Shown here: positions 25,625 through 34,310 of the stretch, piece after piece | Position numbering within the stretch: the first letter of the stretch is position 1 | Layout of the letters: each line of letters begins with the position of its first letter | NCBI RefSeq assembly: GCF_002563695.1 | Contig: NZ_PDJI01000004.1 | Span: forward strand, 2,728,001 to 2,792,000 | From: Georgenia soli | GTDB taxonomy: Bacteria; Actinomycetota; Actinomycetes; Actinomycetales; Actinomycetaceae | Length of the DNA stretch: 64,000 nucleotides | Reading direction: 5' to 3' | Program-made: the position numbers and the translations under genes | The notes under the pieces: generated by a model | What the model was told of the DNA's origin: nothing | Seen by the model: the letters and a program-made list of their open reading frames with translations, nothing else | The model's database searches: none

Positions 25625-28597
25625 GTGAGCACGGTGACCGCCCAGGACATCACTGCCGCCCTGCGCACCGCGGTGGCCGGCGAGGTCGACGACTCGGACC
25701 GCCGGCGGGCGGAGTACTCCACGGACGCGTCGAACTACCGGGTGGTGCCGCAGGTGGTCGTCGCCCCCCGGGATGCCGACGACGTGCTCGCCGCCCTCGA
25801 CGTGGCCCGCCGGCTGGAGGTCCCGGTGACCGCCCGGGGCGGGGGCACCTCGGTGGCGGGCAACGCCGTCGGGCCCGGGATGGTGCTCGACTTCTCCCGG
25901 CACCTGAACAAGGTGCTCTCGCTCGACCCGGAGGCGCGCACCGCGGTGGTCCAGCCCGGTGTGGTGATGTCGGACCTGCAGGCGGTCGCGCGCCCGCACG
26001 GGCTGCGGTTCGGGCCGGACCCCTCCACGCAGAACCGCGCCACCCTGGGCGGGATGATCGGCAACAACGCCTGCGGCCCGCACGCGGTGGCCTACGGGCG
26101 CACCGCCGACAACGTCCGCTCGCTCGAGGTCGTCGACGCCTCCGGTCGCCGCTTCACCGCCGGCGCCGGGTCCGGGGCGCTCGACGTCGTTCCGGGGCTG
26201 GAGAAGCTCGTCGGGGCCAACCTCGCGACGATCCGCACCGCGCTGGGCCGCTTCAAGCGGCAGGTCTCCGGCTACTCCCTCGAGCACCTGCTGCCCGAGA
26301 ACGGCACGGACCTCGCCAAGTTCCTGGTGGGGTCGGAGGGCACGCTCGTCACCGTCCTCGAGGCCACGGTGGACCTCGTCGCGATGCCCACCGCGCCGGT
26401 GGTCGTGGCGCTCGGCTACCCCGACATGCCCACCGCGGCCGACGCGGTGCCGGCCCTCCTCGGGTTCGACCCGCTCGCGGTGGAGGGCATCGACGCCCGG
26501 CTGGTCGACGTGGTGCGCCGGCACCGCGGGCCGGCGGCCGTGCCGGAGCTGCCGCCGGGCGGCGGGTGGCTGCTGGTCGAGGTCGGCGCCCGGGAGGGCG
26601 AGGGACCCGAGGACGTGCTGGCCCGCGCCCGGGCCCTGGCCGCCGCGGGGGGGACCGACGCGGCCGCCGTCGTCCCCGCCGGGGCGCAGGCCGACGCGCT
26701 GTGGCGCATCCGGGCCGACGGCGCAGGCCTGGGCGGGCGCACCCCCGCCGGGGACCCGGCCTGGCCGGGCTGGGAGGACGCCGCCGTCCCGCCGGAGCGG
26801 CTGGGGGACTACCTGCGCGACTACACCGCCCTGATGGCCGACCGCGGCGTCGACGGGCTGCTGTACGGGCACTTCGGCGACGGGTGCGTGCACGTGCGCC
26901 TGGACCTGCCGCTGGAGACCCCCGCCGGCATCGGGCCGTCCCGGGAGTTCCTCGAGGCCAGTGCGGACCTGGTGGCCCGCTACGGCGGCTCGCTCTCCGG
27001 CGAGCACGGCGACGGCCGCGCCCGCTCCGAGCTGCTCGACCGCATGTACACCCCCGAGGTCCTCGACCTGTTCGGGCAGGTCAAGACGCTCTTCGACCCC
27101 GCCGGGCACCTCAACCCCGGTGTCCTGGTCGACCCGGCCCCGCTGGACGCGGACCTGCGCCGCCCGTACGCGAAACCGACCCCGGCGCGGAAGGGCTTCG
27201 CGTTCCTCGAGGACGGCGGCGACTTCGCCACCGCCGTGCACCGCTGCACCGGCGTGGGCAAGTGCCGCGCCGACAACTCCGCCGCCGGCGGCTTCATGTG
27301 CCCGAGCTACCAGGCCACCAAGGACGAGAAGGACGTCACCCGCGGGCGCGCCCGGGTGCTGCAGGAGCTGACCAACGGCTCCCTCATCCCGACGTGGGAC
27401 TCCCCGGCGGTGCGCGACTCGCTGGACCTGTGCCTGTCCTGCAAGGCCTGCTCGGCCGACTGCCCCACCGGGGTGGACATGGCCCGGTACAAGTCCGAGG
27501 TGCTCCACCGCGCCTACGAGGGCAAGGTCCGCCCGGTCAACCACTACCTCCTCGGCCAGCTGCCCCGCTGGACCGGGCTGGTCACCAAGGTCCCCGGGCT
27601 GGCCAGGCTGAGCAACACCGTCCTCAAGGCCAGGCCGCTCGCCAGGCTGGTCCTGCGCGCGGGCGGGATGGACCCGCGCCGGGAGATGGTCACCTTCGCC
27701 GAGGAGCGCTTCTCCACGTGGTGGCGCAAGCGCGACGACGGCGCCACCGCCTCCTCGCGAGCGCGCCTCGACACCGCGACCGCTACCGGTGCACCACCCG
27801 CGGTCGGCGCGTCGAGCAGCGCTCGCGCGAGCAAGGGCCGGGCGCCGGAGCGGGCGGCGGCCGACGGCGTCGCCCGGCGCCGCGTCGTGCTGTGGGCCGA
27901 CTCCTTCTCCGAGACCCTCGACAACGACGGCGCCCGCGCCGCCGTGACCCTGCTCGAGCAGGCCGGCTACGAGGTCATCGTTCCGGCCGAGAACGCCTGC
28001 TGCGGCCTGACCTGGATCTCCACCGGCCAGCTCGACGGGGCGAAGAAGCGACTGACCCACCTGCTCGGCGTGCTCGCCCCGTACGCCGCGAACGGCATCC
28101 CGGTGGTCGGGGTGGAGCCGTCGTGCACCGCGGTGCTGCGCTCGGACCTGCCCGACCTCCTGCCCGACGACCCGCGCGCGCAGATGCTCGCCGACGACAC
28201 CTACACCCTCGCCGAGCTCCTCACCGCCCCCGCGCCCGTGGGCCCCGGCCCGGACTGGGTACCGCCCTCGCTCGAGGGCGTGGAGGTCGTCGCCCAGCCG
28301 CACTGCCACCACCACTCGGTCATGGGCTGGGAGGCCGACGCCGCGCTGCTCGCCCGCGCCGGGGCCACCGTCACCCGCCTGGCCGGCTGCTGCGGGCTCG
28401 CCGGGAACTTCGGCATGGAGGCCGGCCACTACGACACCTCCGTCGCCGTCGCCGAGAACGCCCTGCTCCCCGCGCTGCGCGAGGCGGGGCCGGACACCGT
28501 CTACCTCGCCGACGGCTTCTCCTGCCGCACCCAGGCCGACCAGCTCGCCGGCCGGCACGGCGTCCACCTCGCCCAGCTCCTCACCGGCCAACGCTAG
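25625..28597 (+). CDS. FAD-binding/Fe-S oxidoreductase, D-lactate or other 2-hydroxyacid dehydrogenase type
   Basis: A 990-aa fused oxidoreductase. Residues about 1-480 form a FAD_binding_4/FAD-oxidase_C unit (VTARGGGTSVAGNAVGPG, TLGGMIGNNACGPHAVAYGRT, LSGEHGDGRARSELL). About 540-640 form a ferredoxin-like region (CTGVGKCRADNS, CLSCKACSADCPTGVDM). The end carries two CCG-type cysteine motifs (ENACCGL and LAGCCGLAGNFGMEAGHY), as in GlpC/LutA. This architecture is seen in D-lactate dehydrogenases and glycolate/2-hydroxyglutarate dehydrogenases that pass electrons to quinone; the substrate cannot be told from sequence. A low-complexity Ala/Ser/Arg insert (about residues 704-745) separates the Fe-S and CCG parts. 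GTG at 25625 has no clear ribosome site; CAGACT 7 nt upstream suggests a leaderless start. Confidence 0.88.
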   Translation: MSTVTAQDITAALRTAVAGEVDDSDRRRAEYSTDASNYRVVPQVVVAPRDADDVLAALDVARRLEVPVTARGGGTSVAGNAVGPGMVLDFSRHLNKVLSLDPEARTAVVQPGVVMSDLQAVARPHGLRFGPDPSTQNRATLGGMIGNNACGPHAVAYGRTADNVRSLEVVDASGRRFTAGAGSGALDVVPGLEKLVGANLATIRTALGRFKRQVSGYSLEHLLPENGTDLAKFLVGSEGTLVTVLEATVDLVAMPTAPVVVALGYPDMPTAADAVPALLGFDPLAVEGIDARLVDVVRRHRGPAAVPELPPGGGWLLVEVGAREGEGPEDVLARARALAAAGGTDAAAVVPAGAQADALWRIRADGAGLGGRTPAGDPAWPGWEDAAVPPERLGDYLRDYTALMADRGVDGLLYGHFGDGCVHVRLDLPLETPAGIGPSREFLEASADLVARYGGSLSGEHGDGRARSELLDRMYTPEVLDLFGQVKTLFDPAGHLNPGVLVDPAPLDADLRRPYAKPTPARKGFAFLEDGGDFATAVHRCTGVGKCRADNSAAGGFMCPSYQATKDEKDVTRGRARVLQELTNGSLIPTWDSPAVRDSLDLCLSCKACSADCPTGVDMARYKSEVLHRAYEGKVRPVNHYLLGQLPRWTGLVTKVPGLARLSNTVLKARPLARLVLRAGGMDPRREMVTFAEERFSTWWRKRDDGATASSRARLDTATATGAPPAVGASSSARASKGRAPERAAADGVARRRVVLWADSFSETLDNDGARAAVTLLEQAGYEVIVPAENACCGLTWISTGQLDGAKKRLTHLLGVLAPYAANGIPVVGVEPSCTAVLRSDLPDLLPDDPRAQMLADDTYTLAELLTAPAPVGPGPDWVPPSLEGVEVVAQPHCHHHSVMGWEADAALLARAGATVTRLAGCCGLAGNFGMEAGHYDTSVAVAENALLPALREAGPDTVYLADGFSCRTQADQLAGRHGVHLAQLLTGQR

Positions 28598-28796
28598 GAC
28601 GACGGCGGAGCGTCTCTCGTTCCCGGACGGATCAGCGCCAGGGACGACGGCGGACCCGGTCGCCCCGCCGGACGCAACCGCGGCCGGCCCCAACGCGGCC
28701 GGCCAGCGGGTTCCGGGCTCCGGTTGCTCGACGCCGACGTGAGAAGATAGGGACGGAACCCATCCCGTCTCAGAGTCAGTCAGGTCGACGTCGTAT

Positions 28797-30056
28797 ATGC
28801 CGTTCTTCGAGTTCGACGACGGGCGCCTCGTGCCTGCCCAGTTCGGTCACCCCGTCCCGGACGACATCGAGCCCGACATCCTGGAAGCCGTGCGCGACCA
28901 GGTGCTCGAGGTCGTGCAGCGACCCCTGTTCCCGATCAGCTGGCACGGCGACGGCCGGCGCCCGGGCACGTACCGCCCCGCCGGTGCGCCGGCCCCCCGG
29001 CTGACCGCGCTCGACGCCACCGGGCAGGTGGTGACCGTCGAGGTCGTCGAGGAGCTGGACTCGGCCGCCCTGGTCGACGCGCTCTCCCGCTCCGCCCGCA
29101 ACGCGGGCCTCGGCTGGTCCCAGCTCGCCGACCTGTACCCGCGCGGCGTGGCCGCGTTCCGTCGGGACTGGAACGCGTTCCGTGAGCTGCTGCCGCCCAA
29201 GCCGACGGCGGGCCCGCGACTCGTGATCGTCGCCGGTGCCGTGCTCGACGAGGTGCGGCCGGCCCTGCAGGTCCTGGCCGAGTCGGGCGTCGTCGTCCAC
29301 GAGCTGGCGCTGCGCCAGATGTCCAACGGACGACGGTTCCTCGAGGTCAACGAGCTGCGACCCGATCAGGTGGACGTCGGTCACGTGCTCGCGGCCGGGG
29401 TCCGGCACAACGAGCTGACCGCGGAGGCGTCGACCGGAGCCGCTGCTCCTGCCGCCGCGACGCCCCTCTCGCCCGCGACGCCGGACTCGGCCACGACGCC
29501 GGACTCGGCCACGACGCCCGTCTCGCCCACGACGCCGGACTCGGCCACGACGCCCGTCTCGCCCACGACGCCGGTCTCTCCGGCGACGCCCGCCTCGTCG
29601 ACGAGCGCGCCCTCGCCGGTCTCTCCTGCGACCGCGGTCTCTCCGGCGGCCCCGGTCGCTCCCGCAACACCGGTCTCGCCGACGAGTGCCCCCTCACCGG
29701 AGTCGCCCACGACGCCGGACAGCGCACCCGGAGGCATCGACCTCCGGGACATCGCCGCCAGCCTGGACGACGAGACGCCGCTCGTGTGGGCCCAGCTGCG
29801 CCGCGGTATCCGGCACGACGCCGTCCTGACCACCGACGGCGAGATCCGGCTGCCCGACGGCGACGCCTTCGCGGACCCCCACCTCGCCGCTCGCGCGGTC
29901 TCCGGGCGCGACGACGTCGACGGCTGGCGGGTCTGGCGCTTCGGGGAGAGCGGCCCGTCGCTGGCCGACGCCCGGTCCGAGCTGGCGGCCGCCCGCGTGC
30001 GCGGTCCCCGGGCGCACCGCTCCGCCGACCGGCTCAGCCGCGCCGGCCTGCGCTGA
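28797..30056 (+). CDS. Protein with RAMA-like (modified-DNA reader) C-terminal domain and S/T/P-rich linker
   Basis: A 419-aa protein of uncertain function. The N-terminal half (about 1-200) is a compact alpha/beta region starting MPFFEFDDGRLVPAQFG, with DATGQVVTVEVVEELD and GPRLVIVAGAVLDEVRPALQVL. It has a few acidic residues that could suit a PD-(D/E)XK-like or Rossmann-like fold, but no motif is decisive. Residues about 215-315 are a Ser/Thr/Pro/Ala linker with near-exact TPDSAT and TPVSPT repeats. The last 100 residues (WAQLRRGIRHDAVLTTDGEI to VDGWRVWRFGESG) resemble the RAMA domain associated with restriction enzymes and adenine methylases. No methylase or nuclease gene is adjacent, and it is monocistronic. 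Its own recognition target is unknown. It is not SepH. Confidence 0.6.
   Translation: MPFFEFDDGRLVPAQFGHPVPDDIEPDILEAVRDQVLEVVQRPLFPISWHGDGRRPGTYRPAGAPAPRLTALDATGQVVTVEVVEELDSAALVDALSRSARNAGLGWSQLADLYPRGVAAFRRDWNAFRELLPPKPTAGPRLVIVAGAVLDEVRPALQVLAESGVVVHELALRQMSNGRRFLEVNELRPDQVDVGHVLAAGVRHNELTAEASTGAAAPAAATPLSPATPDSATTPDSATTPVSPTTPDSATTPVSPTTPVSPATPASSTSAPSPVSPATAVSPAAPVAPATPVSPTSAPSPESPTTPDSAPGGIDLRDIAASLDDETPLVWAQLRRGIRHDAVLTTDGEIRLPDGDAFADPHLAARAVSGRDDVDGWRVWRFGESGPSLADARSELAAARVRGPRAHRSADRLSRAGLR
29460..29730 (+). repeat. Degenerate in-frame repeats encoding the S/T/P linker
   Basis: Blocks of 12-30 bp such as CCGGACTCGGCCACGACG recur in frame and encode TPDSAT/TPVSPT units. Copy number probably varies between strains. 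Confidence 0.7.
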
Positions 30057-30184
30057 GCGCAGGAGCCCACTCGGCGCTGCTGAGCGCCGGAGCCCGCACT
30101 CGGCGCTGCTGAGCGCCGGAGCCCACTCGGCGCTGCCGCCGCAGGAGCCCCACCTCGGCGCTCGGGACACGGCAGCGTACTCGG
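30051..30184. repeat. Decaying 26-29-bp tandem repeat after the RAMA-like gene
   Basis: Units beginning CGCTG or CGCT and ending ACTCGG start at 30051, 30075, 30104, 30131 and 30159. The core CTGAGCGCCGGAGCCC is well kept in the first three. The first unit contains the gene's last codons and its TGA. Confidence 0.75.
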
Positions 30185-30212
30185 CGCCAGGGAGGAGTCA
30201 GCTCCCCGCGCG

Positions 30213-30230
30213 GGGACGCAGCGGCGTCCC
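30213..30230 (-). terminator. Terminator of the alpha/beta hydrolase gene
   Basis: A perfect 7-bp stem (GGGACGC/GCGTCCC) with a 4-nt loop lies directly after the minus-strand stop at 30231. Confidence 0.55.
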
Positions 30231-31358
30231 TCAGCGGTGCACGTACGCCCGCGACCAGCGCCGCAGCTCGGCGTAGACGCGCCCGCGGACGTCCCGCGCG
30301 GAGAGCGTCACGTCGTGGATCGCCCCCTCGAACCGCGCGACCGTCACCAACGGCCCGAGCTGGAGCGCCCGACGTCGGATCTGCTCGACGTCGAGCACCG
30401 TGTCCGTCTCCCGCATCTGCGGCGACCAGCGCGGGGCGATGAGGGTGCGCCCCGACGTCAGCACGAGAACCGGGCAGGAGATCTCCAGGCCGGCGGCCAC
30501 CTGCTGGTGCCCGGCGAGCACCGCCGCCAGCCAGCCGGCTCGGATGGGTGCTCCGACGACTCTCCACCGCGGGTCGGGTGCCCAGCCGGCGTAGAAGGGA
30601 TCGTCCGTGCCGCCGTCGGGAAGCGGGCCGTCGTCGTCGGTCCAGCCGGTGAGGGTGCGCTGGTAGAAGCCCAGGTCCGACGTCGGCAGGACGGCCCGCG
30701 GCTGCAGCTTCGCCAGGCTCCCCACGATGGGCTGCGCCACCCCCCGCAGGATCGCCGACCCCTGCAGCTCCAGCCACGGCGAGTTGAGCACCAGCGCCCG
30801 CAGAGCCCCGGGGTGGCGGTGCGCCCACAGCGCCGCGGTCAGGCCGCCGGTGGAGTGCCCCATGAGGACGAGGTCGGTGCCGACCCCGAGCTCCGCGCGC
30901 ACCACCTTCAGCGCGGCGTGGATGTCCTCGTCGTAGACGGTCAGCGACTCCATGAAGCCGCGGGTCTGGTGCGCCCGCAGGGACCGGCCGTACTTGCGCA
31001 GGTCCAGGGCGTAGAAGGCGCCCCCGTCGGCGGACCAGCGCCGTGCCAGCTCGCGCTGGTAGAAGTAGTCGTTCCACCCGTGCAGGTACAGCACGGCGAA
31101 CGTGGGTGACGACGGCGTGCCCGGCAGGGCGTCCGGGTCGTCGGCCGGGACGTGGCGGACCAGGGTCGCGGCCACCTCGCCCTCGTCGTCGTCGTGCAGG
31201 GGAAGCGTCCTGGCCTGGAACCCCGCACCGAGCACGTCCGGCGTCCAACGGTCGGCCGGCGGCGGTGCCGGCAGCTCGACGATCTCCTCGGGCAGCACCG
31301 CGCCGCCGTCCGTCCGGTCGGGGGACGTCTCCTCCACCTTGCTGTTCCTGCGGGCCAT
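30231..31358 (-). CDS. Alpha/beta hydrolase (serine aminopeptidase S33/lysophospholipase-like)
   Basis: A 375-aa probable cytoplasmic hydrolase. The fold markers are YLHGWNDYFYQ (oxyanion region, near residue 91), the nucleophile elbow GHSTGG with Ser169, and a C-terminal GAIHDVTLS with the catalytic His. The pattern resembles the Hydrolase_4/lysophospholipase family. The substrate is unknown. The first 45 residues are hydrophilic and Pro/Glu-rich. ATG at 31358 is chosen because CATGAT stands exactly 6 nt upstream, the leaderless pattern of this genome; a longer frame upstream would overlap that promoter. It lies downstream of metX but is separated by a hairpin, so it is probably its own transcription unit. 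Confidence 0.8.
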   Translation of the reverse strand: MARRNSKVEETSPDRTDGGAVLPEEIVELPAPPPADRWTPDVLGAGFQARTLPLHDDDEGEVAATLVRHVPADDPDALPGTPSSPTFAVLYLHGWNDYFYQRELARRWSADGGAFYALDLRKYGRSLRAHQTRGFMESLTVYDEDIHAALKVVRAELGVGTDLVLMGHSTGGLTAALWAHRHPGALRALVLNSPWLELQGSAILRGVAQPIVGSLAKLQPRAVLPTSDLGFYQRTLTGWTDDDGPLPDGGTDDPFYAGWAPDPRWRVVGAPIRAGWLAAVLAGHQQVAAGLEISCPVLVLTSGRTLIAPRWSPQMRETDTVLDVEQIRRRALQLGPLVTVARFEGAIHDVTLSARDVRGRVYAELRRWSRAYVHR

Positions 31359-31364
31359 GGCCCC

Positions 31365-31370
31365 ATCATG
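31365..31370 (-). promoter_or_regulatory. Leaderless-type -10 CATGAT of the hydrolase gene
   Basis: On the minus strand CATGAT is followed by GGGGCC and then ATG, a 6-nt spacing. Confidence 0.45.
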
Positions 31371-31460
31371 CCGTCCGCCGGGACGGCGCCGCAGGTGCCG
31401 GGGCACGTCCCCCGGGGATGATTCGCCAGCGGACGGGCCCACGCGGGCATGTGACGCCCT

Positions 31461-31479
31461 CCCCGCGCCGGCCGCGGGG
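31461..31479 (-). terminator. Hairpin after metX
   Basis: A perfect 7-bp stem CCCCGCG/CGCGGGG with a 5-nt loop lies 13 nt after the metX stop on the minus strand. Confidence 0.5.
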
Positions 31480-31491
31480 TGCGTGAAGCCG

Positions 31492-32754
31492 TCAGCGCGC
31501 CGTGCGCGCCACGGGTGCGACGGCGCGGAGGAACCGGCCGAGCAGGGCCGCCACCTGGTCGTGCTCGATGAGGAACCCGTCGTGCCCGAACGGCGAGCGG
31601 ACGTACGCCACCGGGCCGGCCGTCGGCACGGCGGCCGCGATGCGCTCGGACTCGGCGGGGAAGAAGAGGCGGTCCGAGTCGACGGCGACCACCAGCGTCT
31701 CGGCGGTCACCTGGGCCAGGGCGGCCTCCACGCCGCCGCGGTCCCGGCCGACGTCGTGGGTCGTCATCGCCCGGGTCAGCGTGAGGTAGCTGTTGGCGTC
31801 GAAGCGCTCGGCCAGCTTGGTGGCGTGGTGGTCGAGGTAGGACTGCACGGCGAACCGGCCGCCGGAGAGCGGCTCCTCGCCGCCCTGGGGGATCCGGCCG
31901 AACCGCTGGTCCAGCTCCACGGGGGTGCGGTAGGTCGTGTGGGCGATCTGCCGGGCCAGGCCCAGGCCGGCGTGCGGGCCGTGGCCGGGTGCGGCGTCGT
32001 AGTAGTCGCCGCCGCGCCAGTTGGGGTCGAGCTCGATGGCGGCCAGCTGCGCGTGGGACCACGCGATCTGCTCGGCGCTCGTCTGCGCGCACGAGGCGAC
32101 GACGGCGATGGCGCCGACCCGCTCGGGCGCGGTCACCGCCCACTCGAGCACGCGGTGGCCGCCCATGGAGGCGCCGACCACCAGCGCCCAGCGCTCGATG
32201 CCGAGCAGGTCGCTCAGCTCGAGCTCGGCGGCCACCTGGTCGCGCACCGTCAGGACCGGGAAGCGCGACCCCCACGGGGTGCCGTCGGGGGCGGGTGAGG
32301 AGGGCCCCGTGGACCCCTGGCACCCGCCGAGGACGTTCGGGGCGACGACGAAGTAGCGGTCGGTGTCGATGGCCCGGCCCGGCCCGACCACCTGGTGCCA
32401 CCAGCCGGGGTCGGCGTCGTCGGGGCCGTGCCCGGTGACGTGGGAGTTGCCGGTGAGCGCGTGCAGGACGAGGACGGCGTTGTCGCCGGCCTCGTTGAGC
32501 TCACCCCACGTCTCGTAGGCGAGCCGGACGTGCGGCAGCCGGCCGCCCGCCTCCAGCGGCAGCGCCCCGAGGTCGGCGAACCGGCGCCCGGCCGGGTCGT
32601 CGCCCTCGCGCCAGGCACCGGTGGCCGGCAGGGTCGCCGGGTCGACGGTGCGGCGCGCGCGCCGGGAGTCGTGGCGCGCCGGGGCGCCGTCGGCGGAGAA
32701 CGACGTCCCTGCCGACGGCGCGCCCGGGCGGGGCGGCCGGCTGCCGGTGCTCAC
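31492..32754 (-). CDS. metX: Homoserine O-acetyltransferase
   Basis: A 420-aa alpha/beta-hydrolase-fold enzyme that acetylates L-homoserine with acetyl-CoA, the first committed step of direct-sulfhydrylation methionine synthesis. The catalytic triad is visible: Ser196 in GASMGGHRVLEW, Asp361 in VDSDRLFFP and His391 in FGHDGFL. The conserved HALTGNSHVTG and GGCQGSTGPSS segments that bind substrate are present. The first 30-35 residues are a variable, Pro/Ser/Arg-rich extension. GTG at 32754 overlaps the metY stop in GTGA, so it is the second gene of metY-metX and probably shares its leader-based control. Confidence 0.95.
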   Translation of the reverse strand: MSTGSRPPRPGAPSAGTSFSADGAPARHDSRRARRTVDPATLPATGAWREGDDPAGRRFADLGALPLEAGGRLPHVRLAYETWGELNEAGDNAVLVLHALTGNSHVTGHGPDDADPGWWHQVVGPGRAIDTDRYFVVAPNVLGGCQGSTGPSSPAPDGTPWGSRFPVLTVRDQVAAELELSDLLGIERWALVVGASMGGHRVLEWAVTAPERVGAIAVVASCAQTSAEQIAWSHAQLAAIELDPNWRGGDYYDAAPGHGPHAGLGLARQIAHTTYRTPVELDQRFGRIPQGGEEPLSGGRFAVQSYLDHHATKLAERFDANSYLTLTRAMTTHDVGRDRGGVEAALAQVTAETLVVAVDSDRLFFPAESERIAAAVPTAGPVAYVRSPFGHDGFLIEHDQVAALLGRFLRAVAPVARTAR

Positions 32755-34091
32755 GCGCCGGCCTCGGTGGTGGCCGGGGTGCCGGTGAAGGAGGCGGCCG
32801 CCTCCAGCCCGAGCCGCAGGTCGGCGAGGATGTCCTCGATGTTCTCGATGCCGACGGCGAGACGGACCAGCCCGGCGCTCACGCCGGCCGCCTCGAGCTC
32901 CTCCGGGTTCAGCTGCGAGTGCGTCGTCGAGGCCGGGTGGATCACCAGCGACCGGACGTCGCCGATGTTGGCGACGTTCGAGTGCAGCTTGAGGGCGTCG
33001 ACGAACGCCAGGCCGGCCGCGTAGCCGCCGGTCAGCTCGAAGGCGAGGACGGCGCCCGCGCCCCTGGGGGCGTACCGCTGCGCCCGCTCGTACCAGGGGG
33101 AGGAGGGCAGCCCGGCGTAGGCGACGCGGCTCACCTGGTCGTTCCCCTCGAGGAACTCGGCGACCTTCCGGGCGTTCGCGACGTGGCGCTCGACGCGCAG
33201 GGAGAGGGTCTCGATGCCCTGGCCGATGAGAAAGGCGTTGAGCGGGGAGACCGCGGGACCCATGTCGCGCAGCAGCTGGACGCGGGCCTTGAGGATGAAG
33301 GCCTGGGCGCCGAGGTCCTTGTAGACCAGGCCGTTGTAGCTCGGGTCCGGGGTGTTGTAGTTCGGGAAGCGCTCGGGGCTGGCGGACCAGTCGAAGGTGC
33401 CGCCGTCGACGATGGCGCCCGCGATGGAGGTGCCGTGGCCGCCGAGGTACTTCGTCGCCGAGTGGATGACGATGTCGGCGCCGTGCTTGAGAGGCTGGAT
33501 GAGGTACGGGGTGGCGATGGTGTTGTCCACCGCCAGCGGCACGCCGACCTCGTGGGCGACGGCGGCGACGGCCTCGATGTCCAGGATCGCGCTCTTCGGG
33601 TTGGCGATCGTCTCGCCGAAGAACAGCTTGGTGCGCTCGTCGGCGGCCGCGCGCCACGACTCCGGGTCGTCCGGGTCCTCGACGAACTTCGTGGTGACGC
33701 CGTACTTGCTCAGCGTGTGCACGAGCAGGTTGACGGTGCCGCCGTACAGGTTGGGGCTGGCGACGATGTTGTCCCCGACCTCGGCGATGTTGAGGATCGT
33801 CAGCGTCGTCGCGGCCTGGCCGGAGGCGACCAGCAGACCGCCGACGCCGCCCTCCAGAGCCGCGATGCGGTTCTCGACCGTCTCCTGCGTCGGGTTGGTG
33901 ATGCGGGTGTAGATCGGCCCGGCCTCGGCGAGGGAGAAGCGGCCGGCGGCCTGGGCGGCGTCCTCGAACACGAACGACGTCGTCTGGTAGATCGGCAGCG
34001 CGCGGGCGCCGGTGGCGGCGTCGGGCGTCTGGCCGGCGTGGACCTGGAGGGTCTCGAAGGACCAGGCGGTCCCGGCGGTCTCGTTGCTCAT
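32751..34091 (-). CDS. metY: O-acetylhomoserine sulfhydrylase (aminocarboxypropyltransferase)
   Basis: A 446-aa PLP enzyme of the Cys/Met metabolism family that makes homocysteine from O-acetylhomoserine and sulfide. Hallmarks are ALPIYQTTSFVFED, YTRITNPTQE, the VDNTIATPYLIQPLKHGADIV-type segment, and the PLP lysine in HSATKYLGGHGT. The YGGTVNLL and TIANPKSAILDI segments favour sulfhydrylase over cystathionine gamma-synthase. ATG at 34091 is chosen for MSNETAG with AGGAG nine bases upstream; an in-frame ATG 12 codons earlier lacks such a site. It is first in an operon with metX. A leader of about 200 nt with a short upstream ORF precedes it. Confidence 0.94.
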   Translation of the reverse strand: MSNETAGTAWSFETLQVHAGQTPDAATGARALPIYQTTSFVFEDAAQAAGRFSLAEAGPIYTRITNPTQETVENRIAALEGGVGGLLVASGQAATTLTILNIAEVGDNIVASPNLYGGTVNLLVHTLSKYGVTTKFVEDPDDPESWRAAADERTKLFFGETIANPKSAILDIEAVAAVAHEVGVPLAVDNTIATPYLIQPLKHGADIVIHSATKYLGGHGTSIAGAIVDGGTFDWSASPERFPNYNTPDPSYNGLVYKDLGAQAFILKARVQLLRDMGPAVSPLNAFLIGQGIETLSLRVERHVANARKVAEFLEGNDQVSRVAYAGLPSSPWYERAQRYAPRGAGAVLAFELTGGYAAGLAFVDALKLHSNVANIGDVRSLVIHPASTTHSQLNPEELEAAGVSAGLVRLAVGIENIEDILADLRLGLEAAASFTGTPATTEAGA

Positions 34092-34270
34092 TGTCTGCTC
34101 CTGGTGGTGGGGGTAGGAGCGGGCCAACGAGCCGCGGAGCGTGCCGCCTGTCCCGTCAGCCCGCGGTGGGGCTGGCAGTGACGTGCACGTCGGGGTGTGG
34201 GGCCCTCCGCCACCTTGTCAGGGGCGTCCGACCGGGTCAGACCGGTACGAGGGCATGCCGAACGTGCGCG

Positions 34271-34297
34271 TCAGCGGCACATTCGGCGGAGGAACAT
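34271..34297 (-). CDS. Eight-codon leaderless leader ORF upstream of metYX
   Basis: On the minus strand ATG at 34297 opens MFLRRMCR followed by TGA. A TAGAGT -10 (34305-34310) stands 7 nt before the ATG, so transcription should begin at or next to the start codon. The peptide includes Met and Cys codons, the end products of the pathway encoded by metY-metX 180 nt downstream. Such a short leader is typical of ribosome-mediated attenuation. The reading frame and promoter are seen; the regulatory role is inferred. Confidence 0.5.
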   Translation of the reverse strand: MFLRRMCR

Positions 34298-34304
34298 GCG
34301 ACCG

Positions 34305-34310
34305 ACTCTA
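34305..34310 (-). promoter_or_regulatory. -10 TAGAGT of the metYX leader transcript
   Basis: TAGAGT on the minus strand lies 7 nt before the leader-ORF ATG. No good -35 is visible 17 nt upstream. Confidence 0.5.

Noticed and set aside
28797..30056. SepH cell-division protein
   Set aside because: The N-terminus lacks the SepH DUF3071 pattern, and the C-terminal domain looks like RAMA.
34092..34270. SAM riboswitch (SAM-II/SAM-IV) in the metY leader
   Set aside because: I could not find the conserved core strings or pseudoknot partners by eye. A covariance-model search would decide; a significant hit would overturn this.
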